Notes: generated by a model not told the origin, from the sequence alone. A stretch of 64,000 bases of DNA from Micavibrio sp. UBA6147 (GCA_002423185.1 DIUX01000001.1:640050-704049); one strand, 5' to 3'; positions 42,835-52,702 are shown, counted from the first letter of the stretch. Numbers and translations are program-made.

Positions 42835-44235
42835 TTAGAAATGAATCGCGCGTCCATAGGCATCGAGCACGCTCTCATGCATCATTTCCGACAAAGTCGG
42901 GTGCGGAAACACAGTATGCATCAAATCGGTTTCGGTTGTTTCAAGCTGCATCGCGATGACATAGCCTTGGATCATCTCGGTGACTTCCGCGCCGATCATA
43001 TGGGCGCCGAGCAATTCGCCGGTTTTTTCATCGAAAATGGTTTTGACCATGCCCTCGGGCTCACCAAGCGCAATCGCCTTGCCATTGCCCATGAACGGAA
43101 AACGCCCGACCTTAATTTTATGGCCTTTTTCGATCGCCTTTTTCTCCGTCAACCCAACGGAGGCAACCTGAGGATAGCAATAGGTACAGCCCGGAATCCG
43201 TGTTTTATCCATCGGGTGAACGTCTTTTTTGCCGGCGATTTTTTCAACGCAGATCACGCCCTCATGGCTTGCTTTATGCGCCAGCCAAGGGCCGGACACA
43301 ACATCCCCAATCGCGTAAACACCCGCCTCGCCCGTCGCGCACCATTGATCCACGACAATATGCCCGCGATCGGTCTTTACCTTGGTGTTTTCAAGCCCGA
43401 TGGACTCTACATTGCCGACAATACCAACCGCCATAATCACACGGTCGAAAACCTGCGTTTCGACTTTACCGTCTTTTTCGATATGGGCGGTCACGCTGTC
43501 TTTGGATTTATCGAGTTTCTTCACTTGAACGCCTGTTTTGATAATCAAGCCTTGTTTTTCGAATTGTTTACGCGCGAAAGCGGATATTTCTTCGTCTTCT
43601 GCGGGCAAAACGCGGTCAATAACCTCGGCAACCGTGACTTTTACGCCCATATGATGGTAAAAACTCGCAAATTCGATGCCGATAGCGCCCGACCCGACGA
43701 CAAGCAACGATTTCGGCATGGTTTCCGGCACCATCGCCTCTTTATACGTCAAGACTAGTTTACCATCCGGCTCCAGCCCCGGAATGACCCGCGCCCGCGC
43801 ACCCGTGGCAAGAATGATGTTTTTTGCGGATAGCTCGGCAACCGCTTTGCCGTCTTTGGACACGGCAATTTTTCCCTTGCCGGCGAGTTTGCCGAAGCCG
43901 TCAAACACCGTGATTTTGTTCTTTTTCAGCAAATGGGCGATGCCTTTGGAAAGCTGGTTCGCCACCCCGCGTGAACGCTGGACAATTTTCTTGAGGTCAA
44001 ACGTGACATCCTTCGCCGCAAACCCGTATTGGTCGAGGTTATGCAACAAATGGTGAATTTCCGAACTGCGCAGCAACGCCTTCGTTGGGATACAGCCCCA
44101 ATTCAAACAAATCCCGCCAAGGTGATTGGCCTCGACAAGCCCGACACTCATGCCGAGCTGTGCCCCGCGAATGGCGGCAACATACCCGCCCGGCCCACCG
44201 CCGATGACGACAAGATCAAATTTTTGTTCGGACAT
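42835..44235 (-). CDS. lpd: Dihydrolipoyl dehydrogenase (E3)
   Basis: 466 aa flavoprotein. FAD site VVIGGGPGGYVAAI, redox disulfide GGICLNWGCIPTKALL, NAD site VVGSGAIGIEFASF, and the catalytic His/Glu segment HTVFPHPTLSEM. Reoxidises dihydrolipoamide for the pyruvate dehydrogenase complex. It lies downstream of pdhABC on the same strand, split from them by a kinase gene. Confidence 0.96.
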   Translation of the reverse strand: MSEQKFDLVVIGGGPGGYVAAIRGAQLGMSVGLVEANHLGGICLNWGCIPTKALLRSSEIHHLLHNLDQYGFAAKDVTFDLKKIVQRSRGVANQLSKGIAHLLKKNKITVFDGFGKLAGKGKIAVSKDGKAVAELSAKNIILATGARARVIPGLEPDGKLVLTYKEAMVPETMPKSLLVVGSGAIGIEFASFYHHMGVKVTVAEVIDRVLPAEDEEISAFARKQFEKQGLIIKTGVQVKKLDKSKDSVTAHIEKDGKVETQVFDRVIMAVGIVGNVESIGLENTKVKTDRGHIVVDQWCATGEAGVYAIGDVVSGPWLAHKASHEGVICVEKIAGKKDVHPMDKTRIPGCTYCYPQVASVGLTEKKAIEKGHKIKVGRFPFMGNGKAIALGEPEGMVKTIFDEKTGELLGAHMIGAEVTEMIQGYVIAMQLETTETDLMHTVFPHPTLSEMMHESVLDAYGRAIHF

Positions 44236-44308
44236 GGCAAAGCACCCCTTCTTTAGAGATAGTGATGAATGTCAAAAACTCAGTGACAATTCTATAGTGA
44301 TTGTTTTA

Positions 44309-44995
44309 TTACGCGTCTTCCATAAAGGCAAATGCAAATGCGCGTTGATTTTTGCCGCTATTGACAGGCTTGGTGACTTGCGGCGCTTGAATATACAATC
44401 CGCAGCGCTCGGCGATGTCCCGCGCAAGGTCTTCGGCAAATAAACGATTGCCGGGGAGGAAGACTTCCTCCGTGTCAATGTCGATCACGGTCAGGCCATC
44501 GGCCTTGGCCTCGTTCACCAGCGTTCCGATTTCACGTTGAAGGGCATAGAGGTAATCAAGCTCGACCTTTTGTTCGAATGAACGGTTGCGCATCTCGATT
44601 CGCTTTTTTTGAACCTCCGGTGAACATTTCAGGTGAATCATCACGTCCGGCTTGTCAAATTGGCGATCAATATAATCAAAGCATTGGTGAATGATGTGGA
44701 GCGCCTCGGGGTCTTTTTCCTTGAACAGGATATTGCTGTAGGCCTTGCAATTCAACACGGCCTGATCAATGACATTCATCTGGTCATTAATCATTTTTTT
44801 CTTCAGCTCGGAAAACTTCGCCGCCAAGAACCAGAGCTGGCAAGGGAATCGGTAACTCTCGGGATCCGCATAAAAATCGGCAATAAACGGGTTGTCGCCA
44901 AGGTCTTCGTATATACAGTTAAACCCGATTTGTTCAAAAACCTTGCACAGGGTTGTTTTCCCAAGCCCCATTCCGCCGACAAGTTCAATACGCAT
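44309..44995 (-). CDS. Deoxynucleoside kinase-like protein
   Basis: 228 aa. P-loop GGMGLGKTT at residues 7-15; further landmarks NPFIADFYADPESYRFPCQL, VIDQAVLNCKAYSNI (in place of the usual DRS) and HLKCSPEVQKKRIEMRNR fit the dNK/dGK family that phosphorylates deoxynucleosides for salvage. The typical DR of the ERS/DRS motif is changed to DQ, so specificity or activity may differ. It interrupts the pdhC-lpd pair. Confidence 0.8.
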   Translation of the reverse strand: MRIELVGGMGLGKTTLCKVFEQIGFNCIYEDLGDNPFIADFYADPESYRFPCQLWFLAAKFSELKKKMINDQMNVIDQAVLNCKAYSNILFKEKDPEALHIIHQCFDYIDRQFDKPDVMIHLKCSPEVQKKRIEMRNRSFEQKVELDYLYALQREIGTLVNEAKADGLTVIDIDTEEVFLPGNRLFAEDLARDIAERCGLYIQAPQVTKPVNSGKNQRAFAFAFMEDA

Positions 44996-45156
44996 CTTTT
45001 TCCCTTACGCTCATCTCGGGCCCGTTCCAAGGCCACTATTTTTTGGTCAGTGATTCACGACTCAAAGATTAGCATGATGCGTCAAGATATAGTGTGTTTT
45101 TGACACACCTCTCCACAAGATTTTGATTTTACGATTTTGGCAATCTTAAGGCGGCT

Positions 45157-46500
45157 TTATACAAACAGCTTCGCCGGATTTTCAATGAAGTCCTTGAAGG
45201 ATTGCAAGAATTCCGCGCCGACCGCGCCATCAACCACGCGGTGGTCACAGGACAAGGTGCAAGACATCACCGTTGCGATTTTGATTTGACCGTTCTCCAC
45301 AACCGGTGTTTCGAATCCCGCTCCAACGGCGAGGATGCATCCTTGCGGCGGGTTGATAATCGCCGAAAATGACTTCACCCCATACATGCCGAGATTCGAG
45401 ATGGAAAACGTGCCGCCTTGGAATTCGATGGGCTGTAACTTGCCGTCGCGGGCGCGTTTGGCGAGGTCTTTCATGCTGTTTGAAATCTCGCGCAGCGATT
45501 TATCCTCGGCTTTTTTAATGATCGGGGTAATCAAGCCGCCATCGGTCGCCACAGCCACCGAAATATCGGCATCCGCAAAACGGATGATATGGGAATCCGT
45601 CCACGCCGCATTCGCCGCCGGCACTTTTTTGAGCGCGACCGCCGCCGCCTTGATCACGAAATCATTGACCGAGAGCTTATAAGCGCCATCGGCCTCGGCA
45701 TTAATTTGCGCCCGCATATCCATTAATTTGTCGATGCGGCATTCAATGGTCAGGTAAAAATGCGGAACCGTGACTTTGGATTCCAGCAAGCGGTTCGCGA
45801 TGGTTTTGCGTACGTTGCTGTTGGCCACGGCTTCATATTGCATACCGAGCATATCCGCCAATTGCCGCGCATCCGGCCCTTTTGCCTTTGGCAACCCGCC
45901 GCCGGTATTCGCAGCATTTGAAGAAGCCGGAGCAGCCGCCGCGCTCGCTCCGCCGGACGATTTCGCCTTCTCAACATCGGCGCGCACAATCCGCCCGCGC
46001 GGCCCCGACCCTTGCACAAGCGACAAATTCAGGCCGTAAACATTCGCCAAACGCTTCGCCAAAGGCGACGCATGAACCCGCCCGCCTGACGATGTGGATG
46101 CCGCAGAAATCGGCGCAGGCGCAGGCGCACTCGCAACGCCACCGGCAGGCACCTTCACGGCATCACCCGCGCTATCACCGCTCGCCGCACCGGATTTCGT
46201 GTTGTCTTGTCCGGCTGTTTGTTTGTTTAGGAACGCCTTCAAATCATCGCTGCTCTCGCCGTCTTCCAGCAACACCGCGATCATCTGGTTGACCGCAACA
46301 TTCGCAGCGCCTTCCGCCACTAAAATCTTGCCGATCACGCCTTCATCCACCGCTTCGACTTCCATCGTTGCCTTGTCGGTTTCGATTTCGGCGATCACGT
46401 CGCCCGCCTTCACGGCGTCGCCTTCTTTCTTCACCCATTTGGACAAGGTGCCTTCGGTCATTGTCGGCGACAAAGCAGGCATCAAAATGGAAACAGGCAT
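45157..46500 (-). CDS. pdhC: Pyruvate dehydrogenase E2, dihydrolipoyl acetyltransferase
   Basis: 447 aa. N-terminal lipoyl domain with the lipoylated Lys in ETDKATMEVEAV, an Ala/Pro linker, an E3/E1-binding domain (HASPLAKRLANVYGLNLSLV) and a catalytic domain with SCDHRVVDGAVGA. Forms the PDH core and transfers acetyl groups to CoA. The first 80 residues and their DNA are nearly identical to those of pdhB. Confidence 0.96.
   Translation of the reverse strand: MPVSILMPALSPTMTEGTLSKWVKKEGDAVKAGDVIAEIETDKATMEVEAVDEGVIGKILVAEGAANVAVNQMIAVLLEDGESSDDLKAFLNKQTAGQDNTKSGAASGDSAGDAVKVPAGGVASAPAPAPISAASTSSGGRVHASPLAKRLANVYGLNLSLVQGSGPRGRIVRADVEKAKSSGGASAAAAPASSNAANTGGGLPKAKGPDARQLADMLGMQYEAVANSNVRKTIANRLLESKVTVPHFYLTIECRIDKLMDMRAQINAEADGAYKLSVNDFVIKAAAVALKKVPAANAAWTDSHIIRFADADISVAVATDGGLITPIIKKAEDKSLREISNSMKDLAKRARDGKLQPIEFQGGTFSISNLGMYGVKSFSAIINPPQGCILAVGAGFETPVVENGQIKIATVMSCTLSCDHRVVDGAVGAEFLQSFKDFIENPAKLFV
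46241..46500 (-). repeat. Lipoyl-domain coding copy in pdhC
   Basis: The DNA for the first ~85 codons closely matches 47841-48100 in pdhB; differences are few and often silent. For example, long stretches around 46390-46490 and 47990-48090 differ at only a handful of bases. Intragenomic duplication or gene conversion is implied. Confidence 0.8.
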
Positions 46501-46612
46501 CGGTACACATCCTTTTCAAGGGCAATTTCAGGGGCGATAAAATCTATCGTTTATACAACAAGAAAACACACGATCAAAGGCCGCCCGCACCACAGGCGAC
46601 CCGATAAAAACA

Positions 46613-48100
46613 CTATGCGGCGTAGCAGACTTTTTTCGCCTTATGGACGATTTCATCCACTTGCGGCAAGGCGAGCGCCTCAAGATTTGCGGCATATGGC
46701 AACGGCACATCAGCGGAATGAACGCGCTCTATCGGGGCGTCCAGATCGTCAAATCCATGCGCCATCATCAGTGCCGCAATCTCCGCGCCAATGCCGGAAA
46801 ACGCCCAGCCTTCCTCAATCGTCACCATACGGTTTGTCTTTTTCAAGCTCTGAAGCAAGGTATAGGTGTCAAGCGGGCGAATGGAGCGCAAATTGATAAC
46901 CTCGGCATCAATCCCGTCTTCTTCGAGCTTTTTGGCGGCTTCAAGCGCCTTGCCGACCATGATGGAGAACGCAACCAAGGTCACGTCCTTGCCTTCGCGT
47001 TCGATTTTGGCGCGGCCAATGGGAATCACAAAATCTTCATCGGTCGGGCATTCAAAGCTTTGGCCGTACATGATCTCGTTTTCGAGAATAACCACAGGGT
47101 TCGGGTCGCGAATAGCGGCCTTCATCAGGCCTTTCGCGTCCGCCGCGCTCCACGGCGCCACAACCTTCAACCCCGGCACATGCGCGTACCAGCTCGCATA
47201 GCATTGCGAGTGTTGCGCCCCAACGCGGGACGCCGCGCCGTTCGGGCCGCGGAAAACAATCGGGCAACCAAGCTGGCCGCCCGCCATATATAAGGTCTTG
47301 GCGGCAGAGTTAATAATATGGTCAATCGCCTGCATTGCGAAATTCATTGTCATGAATTCGACAATCGGCTTCAGGCCTTGGAAAGCCGACCCAACCGCGA
47401 GCCCAGCAAACCCGTGTTCCGTAATCGGCGTGTCAATCACGCGCTTGGCACCGAATTCATCCAGCAAGCCTTGCGACACTTTATACGCACCATTATATTC
47501 CGCGACTTCCTCACCCATCAGGTAGATCGCCTCATCACGGCGCATTTCCTCCGCCATCGCGTTGCGCAAAGCCTCACGAACCGTCATGGTTTCAACGGTC
47601 GCGGCAAAGCCCGTCTCGTCAAACACCGGCGGTGGCAAGATATGCCCTTGCGCCACAAGAATTTCGCGGTTTTCGATGCGTTGGCCTTCAACAAACCCGC
47701 CTGCCGACCCGCTATACAAAGCCGACCCGCCGACATCGCCCTTAGGCTCCGCCCGCGGCAAAGAACACGCCGCCATCGGCGCGGCGTCATCTGAAGTTGC
47801 GCCCTTGGATGCCGAGCCACCAGAAACTGGCGCAATATTTACATCCGCGGCACTCTCGCCATCCTCAAGCAACACTGCGATCGGCGTGTTGACGGCGACA
47901 TTTTCCGCCCCTTCGGCAACCAGCAATTTGCCAATCACGCCTTCATCGACCGCTTCGACTTCCATCGTTGCTTTGTCAGTTTCGATTTCGGCGATCACAT
48001 CACCCGCCTTCACGGCGTCGCCTTCTTTCTTTACCCATTTGGACAACGTGCCTTCGGTCATTGTCGGCGACAAAGCGGGCATCAAGATATTTACGGACAT
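46613..48100 (-). CDS. pdhB: Pyruvate dehydrogenase E1 beta with N-terminal lipoyl domain
   Basis: 495 aa. An N-terminal lipoyl domain (ETDKATMEVEAV) and Ala/Gly linker are fused to the transketolase-like beta subunit (VREALRNAMAEEMRRDEAIY, ITEHGFAGLAVGSAF, FRGPNGAASRVGAQHSQCYA). This fusion is known from Alphaproteobacteria. With PdhA it decarboxylates pyruvate using ThDP. Located between pdhA and pdhC. Confidence 0.96.
   Translation of the reverse strand: MSVNILMPALSPTMTEGTLSKWVKKEGDAVKAGDVIAEIETDKATMEVEAVDEGVIGKLLVAEGAENVAVNTPIAVLLEDGESAADVNIAPVSGGSASKGATSDDAAPMAACSLPRAEPKGDVGGSALYSGSAGGFVEGQRIENREILVAQGHILPPPVFDETGFAATVETMTVREALRNAMAEEMRRDEAIYLMGEEVAEYNGAYKVSQGLLDEFGAKRVIDTPITEHGFAGLAVGSAFQGLKPIVEFMTMNFAMQAIDHIINSAAKTLYMAGGQLGCPIVFRGPNGAASRVGAQHSQCYASWYAHVPGLKVVAPWSAADAKGLMKAAIRDPNPVVILENEIMYGQSFECPTDEDFVIPIGRAKIEREGKDVTLVAFSIMVGKALEAAKKLEEDGIDAEVINLRSIRPLDTYTLLQSLKKTNRMVTIEEGWAFSGIGAEIAALMMAHGFDDLDAPIERVHSADVPLPYAANLEALALPQVDEIVHKAKKVCYAA
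47841..48100 (-). repeat. Lipoyl-domain coding copy in pdhB
   Basis: Partner of the pdhC copy at 46241-46500, same orientation, 1.6 kb apart. Both begin at the start codon and lose similarity after the sequence LLEDGES. Confidence 0.8.
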
Positions 48101-48128
48101 TTTTGCAACCTTATCAATATTTTATATA

Positions 48129-49118
48129 TTATTCTTTAACCGGAATAAGAACATCCGTCCACAATTCATCAACATGTGGTTCCGGCGATTCCATGGCGAA
48201 TTCTGCGGCTTCGTTGACGATTTGTTTGATGTCTTTATCAATCGCCTTCAAGTCATCGTCACTGATTTTGTATGCGGGGAGCAAAGCCTTCAAACGCTCG
48301 ATCGGGTCGCGCTCTTCTTTTTCCTTTTGCACTTCTTCCTTCGAACGATATTTCGCAGGGTCGGACATGGAATGTCCGCGGTAACGATAGGTGCTCATCT
48401 CCAGCAAATACGGCCCCTTGCCTGACCGAATATAATCAAACGCCTGACGCGCGGCTTCGCGCACTGCAAACACGTCCATACCGTCCACTTGCTCGCCTGG
48501 CACGCCATATCCGTCGCCGCGCTTGTACAATTGTCCGGCGGCATGACGCTCTTGCGATGTACCCATGCCGTATTTGTTGTTTTCGATCACATAAAGTACG
48601 GGGAGTTTCCACAGCGCCGCCATGTTGAGGCACTCGTAAAACTGGCCTTGGTTGGACGCGCCGTCCCCCATATAGGCCACGGCAACGCCGCCATCTTCGT
48701 TATATTTATGGGCAAAACCAAGGCCGGTGCCGATGGAGGCACTCGCGCCGACAATCCCGTGTCCGCCGAAGAATTTCTTCTCGCGGCTGAACATATGCAT
48801 CGACCCGCCCTTACCGCGGGAATACCCCGTTGAACGGCCGGTCAATTCCGCCATCACGCCCTTGGCATCCATGCCACAAGCCAACATATGCCCGTGGTCG
48901 CGATAGGCCGTGACCACTGTGTCTTGCGGCTCCTGAACCGCTTGAATACCCGTCACAACCGCCTCTTGCCCGATATACAAATGGCAAAAACCACCAATCA
49001 AGCCCATACCGTATAATTGTCCGGCCTTTTCCTCGAAACGGCGGATGAGCAACATGTCGCGGTAATAGGTTTTGATGTCTTCTGCGGTCGGCTCGGGGCG
49101 GCTATTGGATACGGCCAT
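48129..49118 (-). CDS. pdhA: Pyruvate dehydrogenase E1 alpha
   Basis: 329 aa if started at the ATG at 49118 (MAVSNSRPEPTAEDIKTYYR, GAGG 9 nt upstream); an ATG at 49160 would add 14 basic residues. ThDP motif GDGASNQGQFYECLNMAALW, LLIRRFEEKAGQLYGMG, and the loop YRYRGHSMSDPAKYRSKEEV. First gene of pdhABC. Confidence 0.95.
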   Translation of the reverse strand: MAVSNSRPEPTAEDIKTYYRDMLLIRRFEEKAGQLYGMGLIGGFCHLYIGQEAVVTGIQAVQEPQDTVVTAYRDHGHMLACGMDAKGVMAELTGRSTGYSRGKGGSMHMFSREKKFFGGHGIVGASASIGTGLGFAHKYNEDGGVAVAYMGDGASNQGQFYECLNMAALWKLPVLYVIENNKYGMGTSQERHAAGQLYKRGDGYGVPGEQVDGMDVFAVREAARQAFDYIRSGKGPYLLEMSTYRYRGHSMSDPAKYRSKEEVQKEKEERDPIERLKALLPAYKISDDDLKAIDKDIKQIVNEAAEFAMESPEPHVDELWTDVLIPVKE

Positions 49119-49407
49119 GAGCTTTGCCTCTTTCTTGTGTTTTGCAGCCACTTGTTTCATGCCTTACTGGTTATCGGGGTAAATCTCGCGTCTTTTACAC
49201 GATTTTAAACCGAAAATCCAGCCCTAAAGTCATTTTGTTGCGGCGCAACATATTGTTTTACAAGGGTTTTTAAGATCAAACAAACGCGTCCAAAAGCACG
49301 TGATCCCACAAGGCGCAAAAGAACTGAATGAAAAGAGAGGGTTACGCAAGATGTCCCAGCGAATGAACCGTAAATGAACGGCAAATGAACCGCATTGAAG
49401 GGGCAAA

Positions 49408-49773
49408 TTAAAGCGCAGAATCCGATGACATGCCCGATGACATATCCGGCGACATGCTCGCCGAAGGGTCAATAATTTGAACCAGATTGTCGCGGCGCGG
49501 GCCGAACATGAACATCGCCTGTTCCTCCAGCAAATCAGGGTCAACGGCATCGGGGCGCATTTTACGCACCCGCATTTCAAGTGCCGCACGCTGTGCCTCA
49601 AGCACACCGAGATCATCCGATAATGACGCGCTGTGACCCTCGAGCTGTTTCAGCGTGAAATAGCTGCGCTCGCCCTGAAGCAAGTGAAACGAAAAATACA
49701 CACACATCAAAACCATCAAGGCCGTCAGCCCGACAAGTTTGGAAAAAGGTCTGTGAAGGTGTTTCTTGCTCAT
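49408..49773 (-). CDS. FtsB/DivIC-family septum formation protein
   Basis: 121 aa. One N-terminal TM helix (about 12-30) and a coiled coil (LEGHSASLSDDLGVLEAQRA, then ALEMRVRKM), then the family's DLLEEQAMFMFG-type segment. A bitopic division protein that bridges FtsL and FtsQ. The C-terminus carries a Met-Ser-Asp repeat (MSPDMSSGMSSDSAL) not expected for the family. Its place between eno and pdhA is conserved in Alphaproteobacteria. Confidence 0.87.
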   Translation of the reverse strand: MSKKHLHRPFSKLVGLTALMVLMCVYFSFHLLQGERSYFTLKQLEGHSASLSDDLGVLEAQRAALEMRVRKMRPDAVDPDLLEEQAMFMFGPRRDNLVQIIDPSASMSPDMSSGMSSDSAL

Positions 49774-49904
49774 AGATAAATGGAATCACAAGCGAATCAC
49801 CCGCGTCAAACACAAAAACACAGGCGCAATAGCGGTTCATGACGCGGCACCGCTAAGTGACTCATTTGATTCGTTTTTTACGCCGCATATTTTTTGACAC
49901 AAAA

Positions 49905-49928
49905 ACACAAACGACCCCGAAAGGGTCG
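49905..49928 (-). terminator. Terminator after eno
   Basis: CGACCC (49912-49917) and GGGTCG (49923-49928) form a 6-bp stem with a 5-nt loop, followed on the minus strand by a T-rich tract. It lies 86 bp past the eno stop. Confidence 0.7.
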
Positions 49929-50014
49929 CCGCGTTCTTGTTTTGGACTCATGAAACAATGACTTACGCACCCATCAAAAGGGCATCAAAAGGGCAAGTAA
50001 TACACCCCAAACGC

Positions 50015-51292
50015 CTATTTACGCAAAATAGAATATCCGGCGTATTGTGCGTAGGATGCGATTGTTTCTTCGATACGGATCAATTGATTATACTTCGCCA
50101 TCCGATCCGACCGCGACAACGACCCCGTCTTGATTTGTCCGCAATTCGTTGCGACCGCCAAATCCGCGATTGTTGAATCCTCGGTTTCGCCGGAACGATG
50201 CGACATCACAATCCCGTATCCCGCTTTTTTCGCCATTTCAACGGTGCGCAGGGTTTCGGTTAATGTCCCGATCTGGTTCACCTTAATCAAAATCGCATTG
50301 GCGGATTTTTGCTCGATCCCCTGCGCCAAACGCTCGACATTCGTGACGAACAAATCATCGCCAACCAGTTGAATTTTATGGCCAATAGCGGCGTTCAGGG
50401 CTTTCCAGCCCTCCCAGTCATCCTCCGCCATGCCGTCTTCAATCGACACAATCGGGTAACGCTTGGTGAGGTCTTCGTAATAGCGCACCATTTCATCCGA
50501 GCCCAAGATTTTGCCTTCGCCCGCGAGGTGATATTTGCCGTCCTTGTAAAATTCGGTCGAGGCGGAATCGAGCGCCAGCGCAATATCATCGCCCGGCTTA
50601 TACCCCGCGCGCTCAATCGCCTTCATCACATAACCAATCGCCTCATCCGTCGAGGCTACATTCGGCGCAAAACCGCCTTCGTCGCCGACATTGGTGTTGA
50701 GGCCGGCGGCGGAAAGCTCTTTTTTCAGCGCATGGAACACTTCCGCGCCATAACGAATGGCTTCGGTCACGTTCGGGGCTGATAGCGGCATAATCATAAA
50801 TTCTTGAATATCAACCGGATTATCGGCGTGGGCGCCGCCATTGATGATGTTCATCATCGGCACCGGCAATGTATGGGAATATGGCCCGCCGACATAGCGG
50901 AACAGGGGCATATCAAGCTCCTCCGCCATCGCGCGCGCCACCGCCAAACTGACCCCCAAAATCGCGTTAGCGCCGAGGTTGCTCTTATTCTTCGTGCCGT
51001 CAAGGTCAATCAGGCATTGGTCAATATGCATCTGGTCGCGCGCATCCATGCCGACAAGCGCATCCAAAATCTCACTGTTGACGTTTTCAACCGCCTGATG
51101 CACGGATTTTCCGCCGTAAAAGCTCATATCCCCGTCGCGCAATTCGACCGCTTCATGCGCCCCTGTCGACGCACCCGATGGAACCGCCGCGCGTCCGATG
51201 GCACCGCTTTCAAGGGTTACGTCCACCTCAACCGTCGGGTTGCCGCGGCTGTCGAGAATTTGTCTTGCGTAAATATCGAGAATAACGCTCAT
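50015..51292 (-). CDS. eno: Enolase
   Basis: 425 aa. Interconverts 2-phosphoglycerate and phosphoenolpyruvate. SGASTGAHEAVELRDGD, the metal ligands in SIEDGMAEDDWEGW and LVGDDLFVTN, and the signature ILIKVNQIGTLTET are all present. It sits in the conserved kdsA-eno-ftsB order. Confidence 0.98.
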   Translation of the reverse strand: MSVILDIYARQILDSRGNPTVEVDVTLESGAIGRAAVPSGASTGAHEAVELRDGDMSFYGGKSVHQAVENVNSEILDALVGMDARDQMHIDQCLIDLDGTKNKSNLGANAILGVSLAVARAMAEELDMPLFRYVGGPYSHTLPVPMMNIINGGAHADNPVDIQEFMIMPLSAPNVTEAIRYGAEVFHALKKELSAAGLNTNVGDEGGFAPNVASTDEAIGYVMKAIERAGYKPGDDIALALDSASTEFYKDGKYHLAGEGKILGSDEMVRYYEDLTKRYPIVSIEDGMAEDDWEGWKALNAAIGHKIQLVGDDLFVTNVERLAQGIEQKSANAILIKVNQIGTLTETLRTVEMAKKAGYGIVMSHRSGETEDSTIADLAVATNCGQIKTGSLSRSDRMAKYNQLIRIEETIASYAQYAGYSILRK

Positions 51293-51338
51293 TGCTTTTA
51301 ATCCTTATCTCTTAAGGTTTTGGTTTCAGTATTGTTTA

Positions 51339-52172
51339 TTAAACGTTGAAAACGCGCGATTTAACGAGGTCGTCAATCGCTTTCATCGTGGAGAGAAGCC
51401 CTTCGGCTTGCTCAAGCCGCACCATGTTTGGGCCATCGGATGGGGCGCTGTCGGGGTCGTTATGAACCTCCATAAACACACCCGCAACACCCACAGCCAA
51501 CGCCGCGCGTGCCAAAACCGGCACCATTTCGCGGTCACCGCCAGTGCTTGCGCCCTTGCCGCCCGGTTGTTGAACCGAGTGGGTTGCATCAAAAATCACC
51601 GGATAGCCCGTTTCCGCCATAATCGGCAAGGCGCGCATATCCGACACCAATGTGTTGTAACCAAAGCTCGCCCCGCGTTCGCACAGCATGATTTGCTCAT
51701 TGCCGCTTCCTGCGATTTTCGCCGCCACGTTTTTCATGTCCCATGGGGCAAGGAATTGGCCTTTTTTGACGTTGATCGGCTTGCCCGTATTGGCGGCGGC
51801 GACCAGTAAATCCGTCTGGCGACACAAAAATGCGGGGATTTGAAGCACGTCAACCACCGTTGCCGCAACGGCGCATTGCTCGGCGGTGTGAACATCCGTA
51901 ATCACCGGCACGCCAAATTCTTGTTTGATATCGGCAAAAACGCGCAAGGCTTCATCAATCCCAATCCCGCGCCCTGCGCCAAGCGCCGTGCGGTTCGCTT
52001 TGTCAAACGAGCTTTTATAAATAAAAGGAATCCCGAGCCGTCCCGTAATCGCCTTCAACGCATCACACATGAAAAACGCGTGCTCGCGGCTTTCCATGGC
52101 GCAAGGCCCCGCAATCAAGGCAAAGGGCGCGTGGTTATTAATGGCAATATCGTGGACGGTTACTGTTTTCAT
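51339..52172 (-). CDS. kdsA: 3-deoxy-8-phosphooctulonate (KDO-8-P) synthase
   Basis: 277 aa. Condenses arabinose 5-phosphate with PEP for LPS inner core. IAGPCAMESREH, FKSSFDKANRT-type text (actual YKSSFDKANRTALG) and FDATHSVQQPGG are present. The ATG overlaps the upstream stop as TGATG. Its presence indicates a KDO-containing LPS. Confidence 0.96.
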   Translation of the reverse strand: MKTVTVHDIAINNHAPFALIAGPCAMESREHAFFMCDALKAITGRLGIPFIYKSSFDKANRTALGAGRGIGIDEALRVFADIKQEFGVPVITDVHTAEQCAVAATVVDVLQIPAFLCRQTDLLVAAANTGKPINVKKGQFLAPWDMKNVAAKIAGSGNEQIMLCERGASFGYNTLVSDMRALPIMAETGYPVIFDATHSVQQPGGKGASTGGDREMVPVLARAALAVGVAGVFMEVHNDPDSAPSDGPNMVRLEQAEGLLSTMKAIDDLVKSRVFNV

Positions 52173-52702
52173 CACTGGAAAATATCCTTTTTAAAGGCTT
52201 GAAGGGCGGACCAACTGCTCTGTTTTAACGCGTCATCCTTATGCGTGTAAAGATAGTGATGCCCCATAAACTGCATATCAAAATAGCGGCTGGTCAATTC
52301 AAACGGCACAATAAACCCATCGGGCAGAGCAATATCCGCGCCATTGGTGAGGAGCCAAACCCGTTTCCCTTTCAAGGCGCGGCCTTGTTCCTTACGGACG
52401 GAAAGAAGATCGCTCAAGCGGTCAAAAAACACTTTCATCGGCGCACTCATCGCATACCAATAGACCGGCGTCACAAAAACTATATCGGTCGCATCCAGCA
52501 TTTTTTCGCAAATCATCGCGAAATCATCGCCTTGGTCGGGATACACCGCCGCATAATCATAAAAAGCAATGGCGCATTCGTGAAGCGCGATATGCTGCAC
52601 ATTGTCTTGCCCTTCAACGAGCGCCTCAACGGCGCGCATTGTCGCCCCACATGAACGCGAAGAACCGGAAATCACCAATATTTTTTTAGGGTTCTCCCCC
52701 AT
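52172..52702 (-). CDS. NADPH-dependent FMN reductase / flavodoxin-fold protein
   Basis: 176 aa from MGENPKKILVISGSSRSCGA. The phosphate-binding SGSSRSCGAT loop and TPVYWYAMSAPMKVFFDRLS are typical of the FMN-dependent oxidoreductases of the flavodoxin-like group. Overlaps kdsA by 1-3 nt and follows pyrG by 38 bp, so it is embedded in a housekeeping operon where it is not a usual member. Physiological substrate unknown. Confidence 0.85.
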   Translation of the reverse strand: MGENPKKILVISGSSRSCGATMRAVEALVEGQDNVQHIALHECAIAFYDYAAVYPDQGDDFAMICEKMLDATDIVFVTPVYWYAMSAPMKVFFDRLSDLLSVRKEQGRALKGKRVWLLTNGADIALPDGFIVPFELTSRYFDMQFMGHHYLYTHKDDALKQSSWSALQAFKKDIFQ

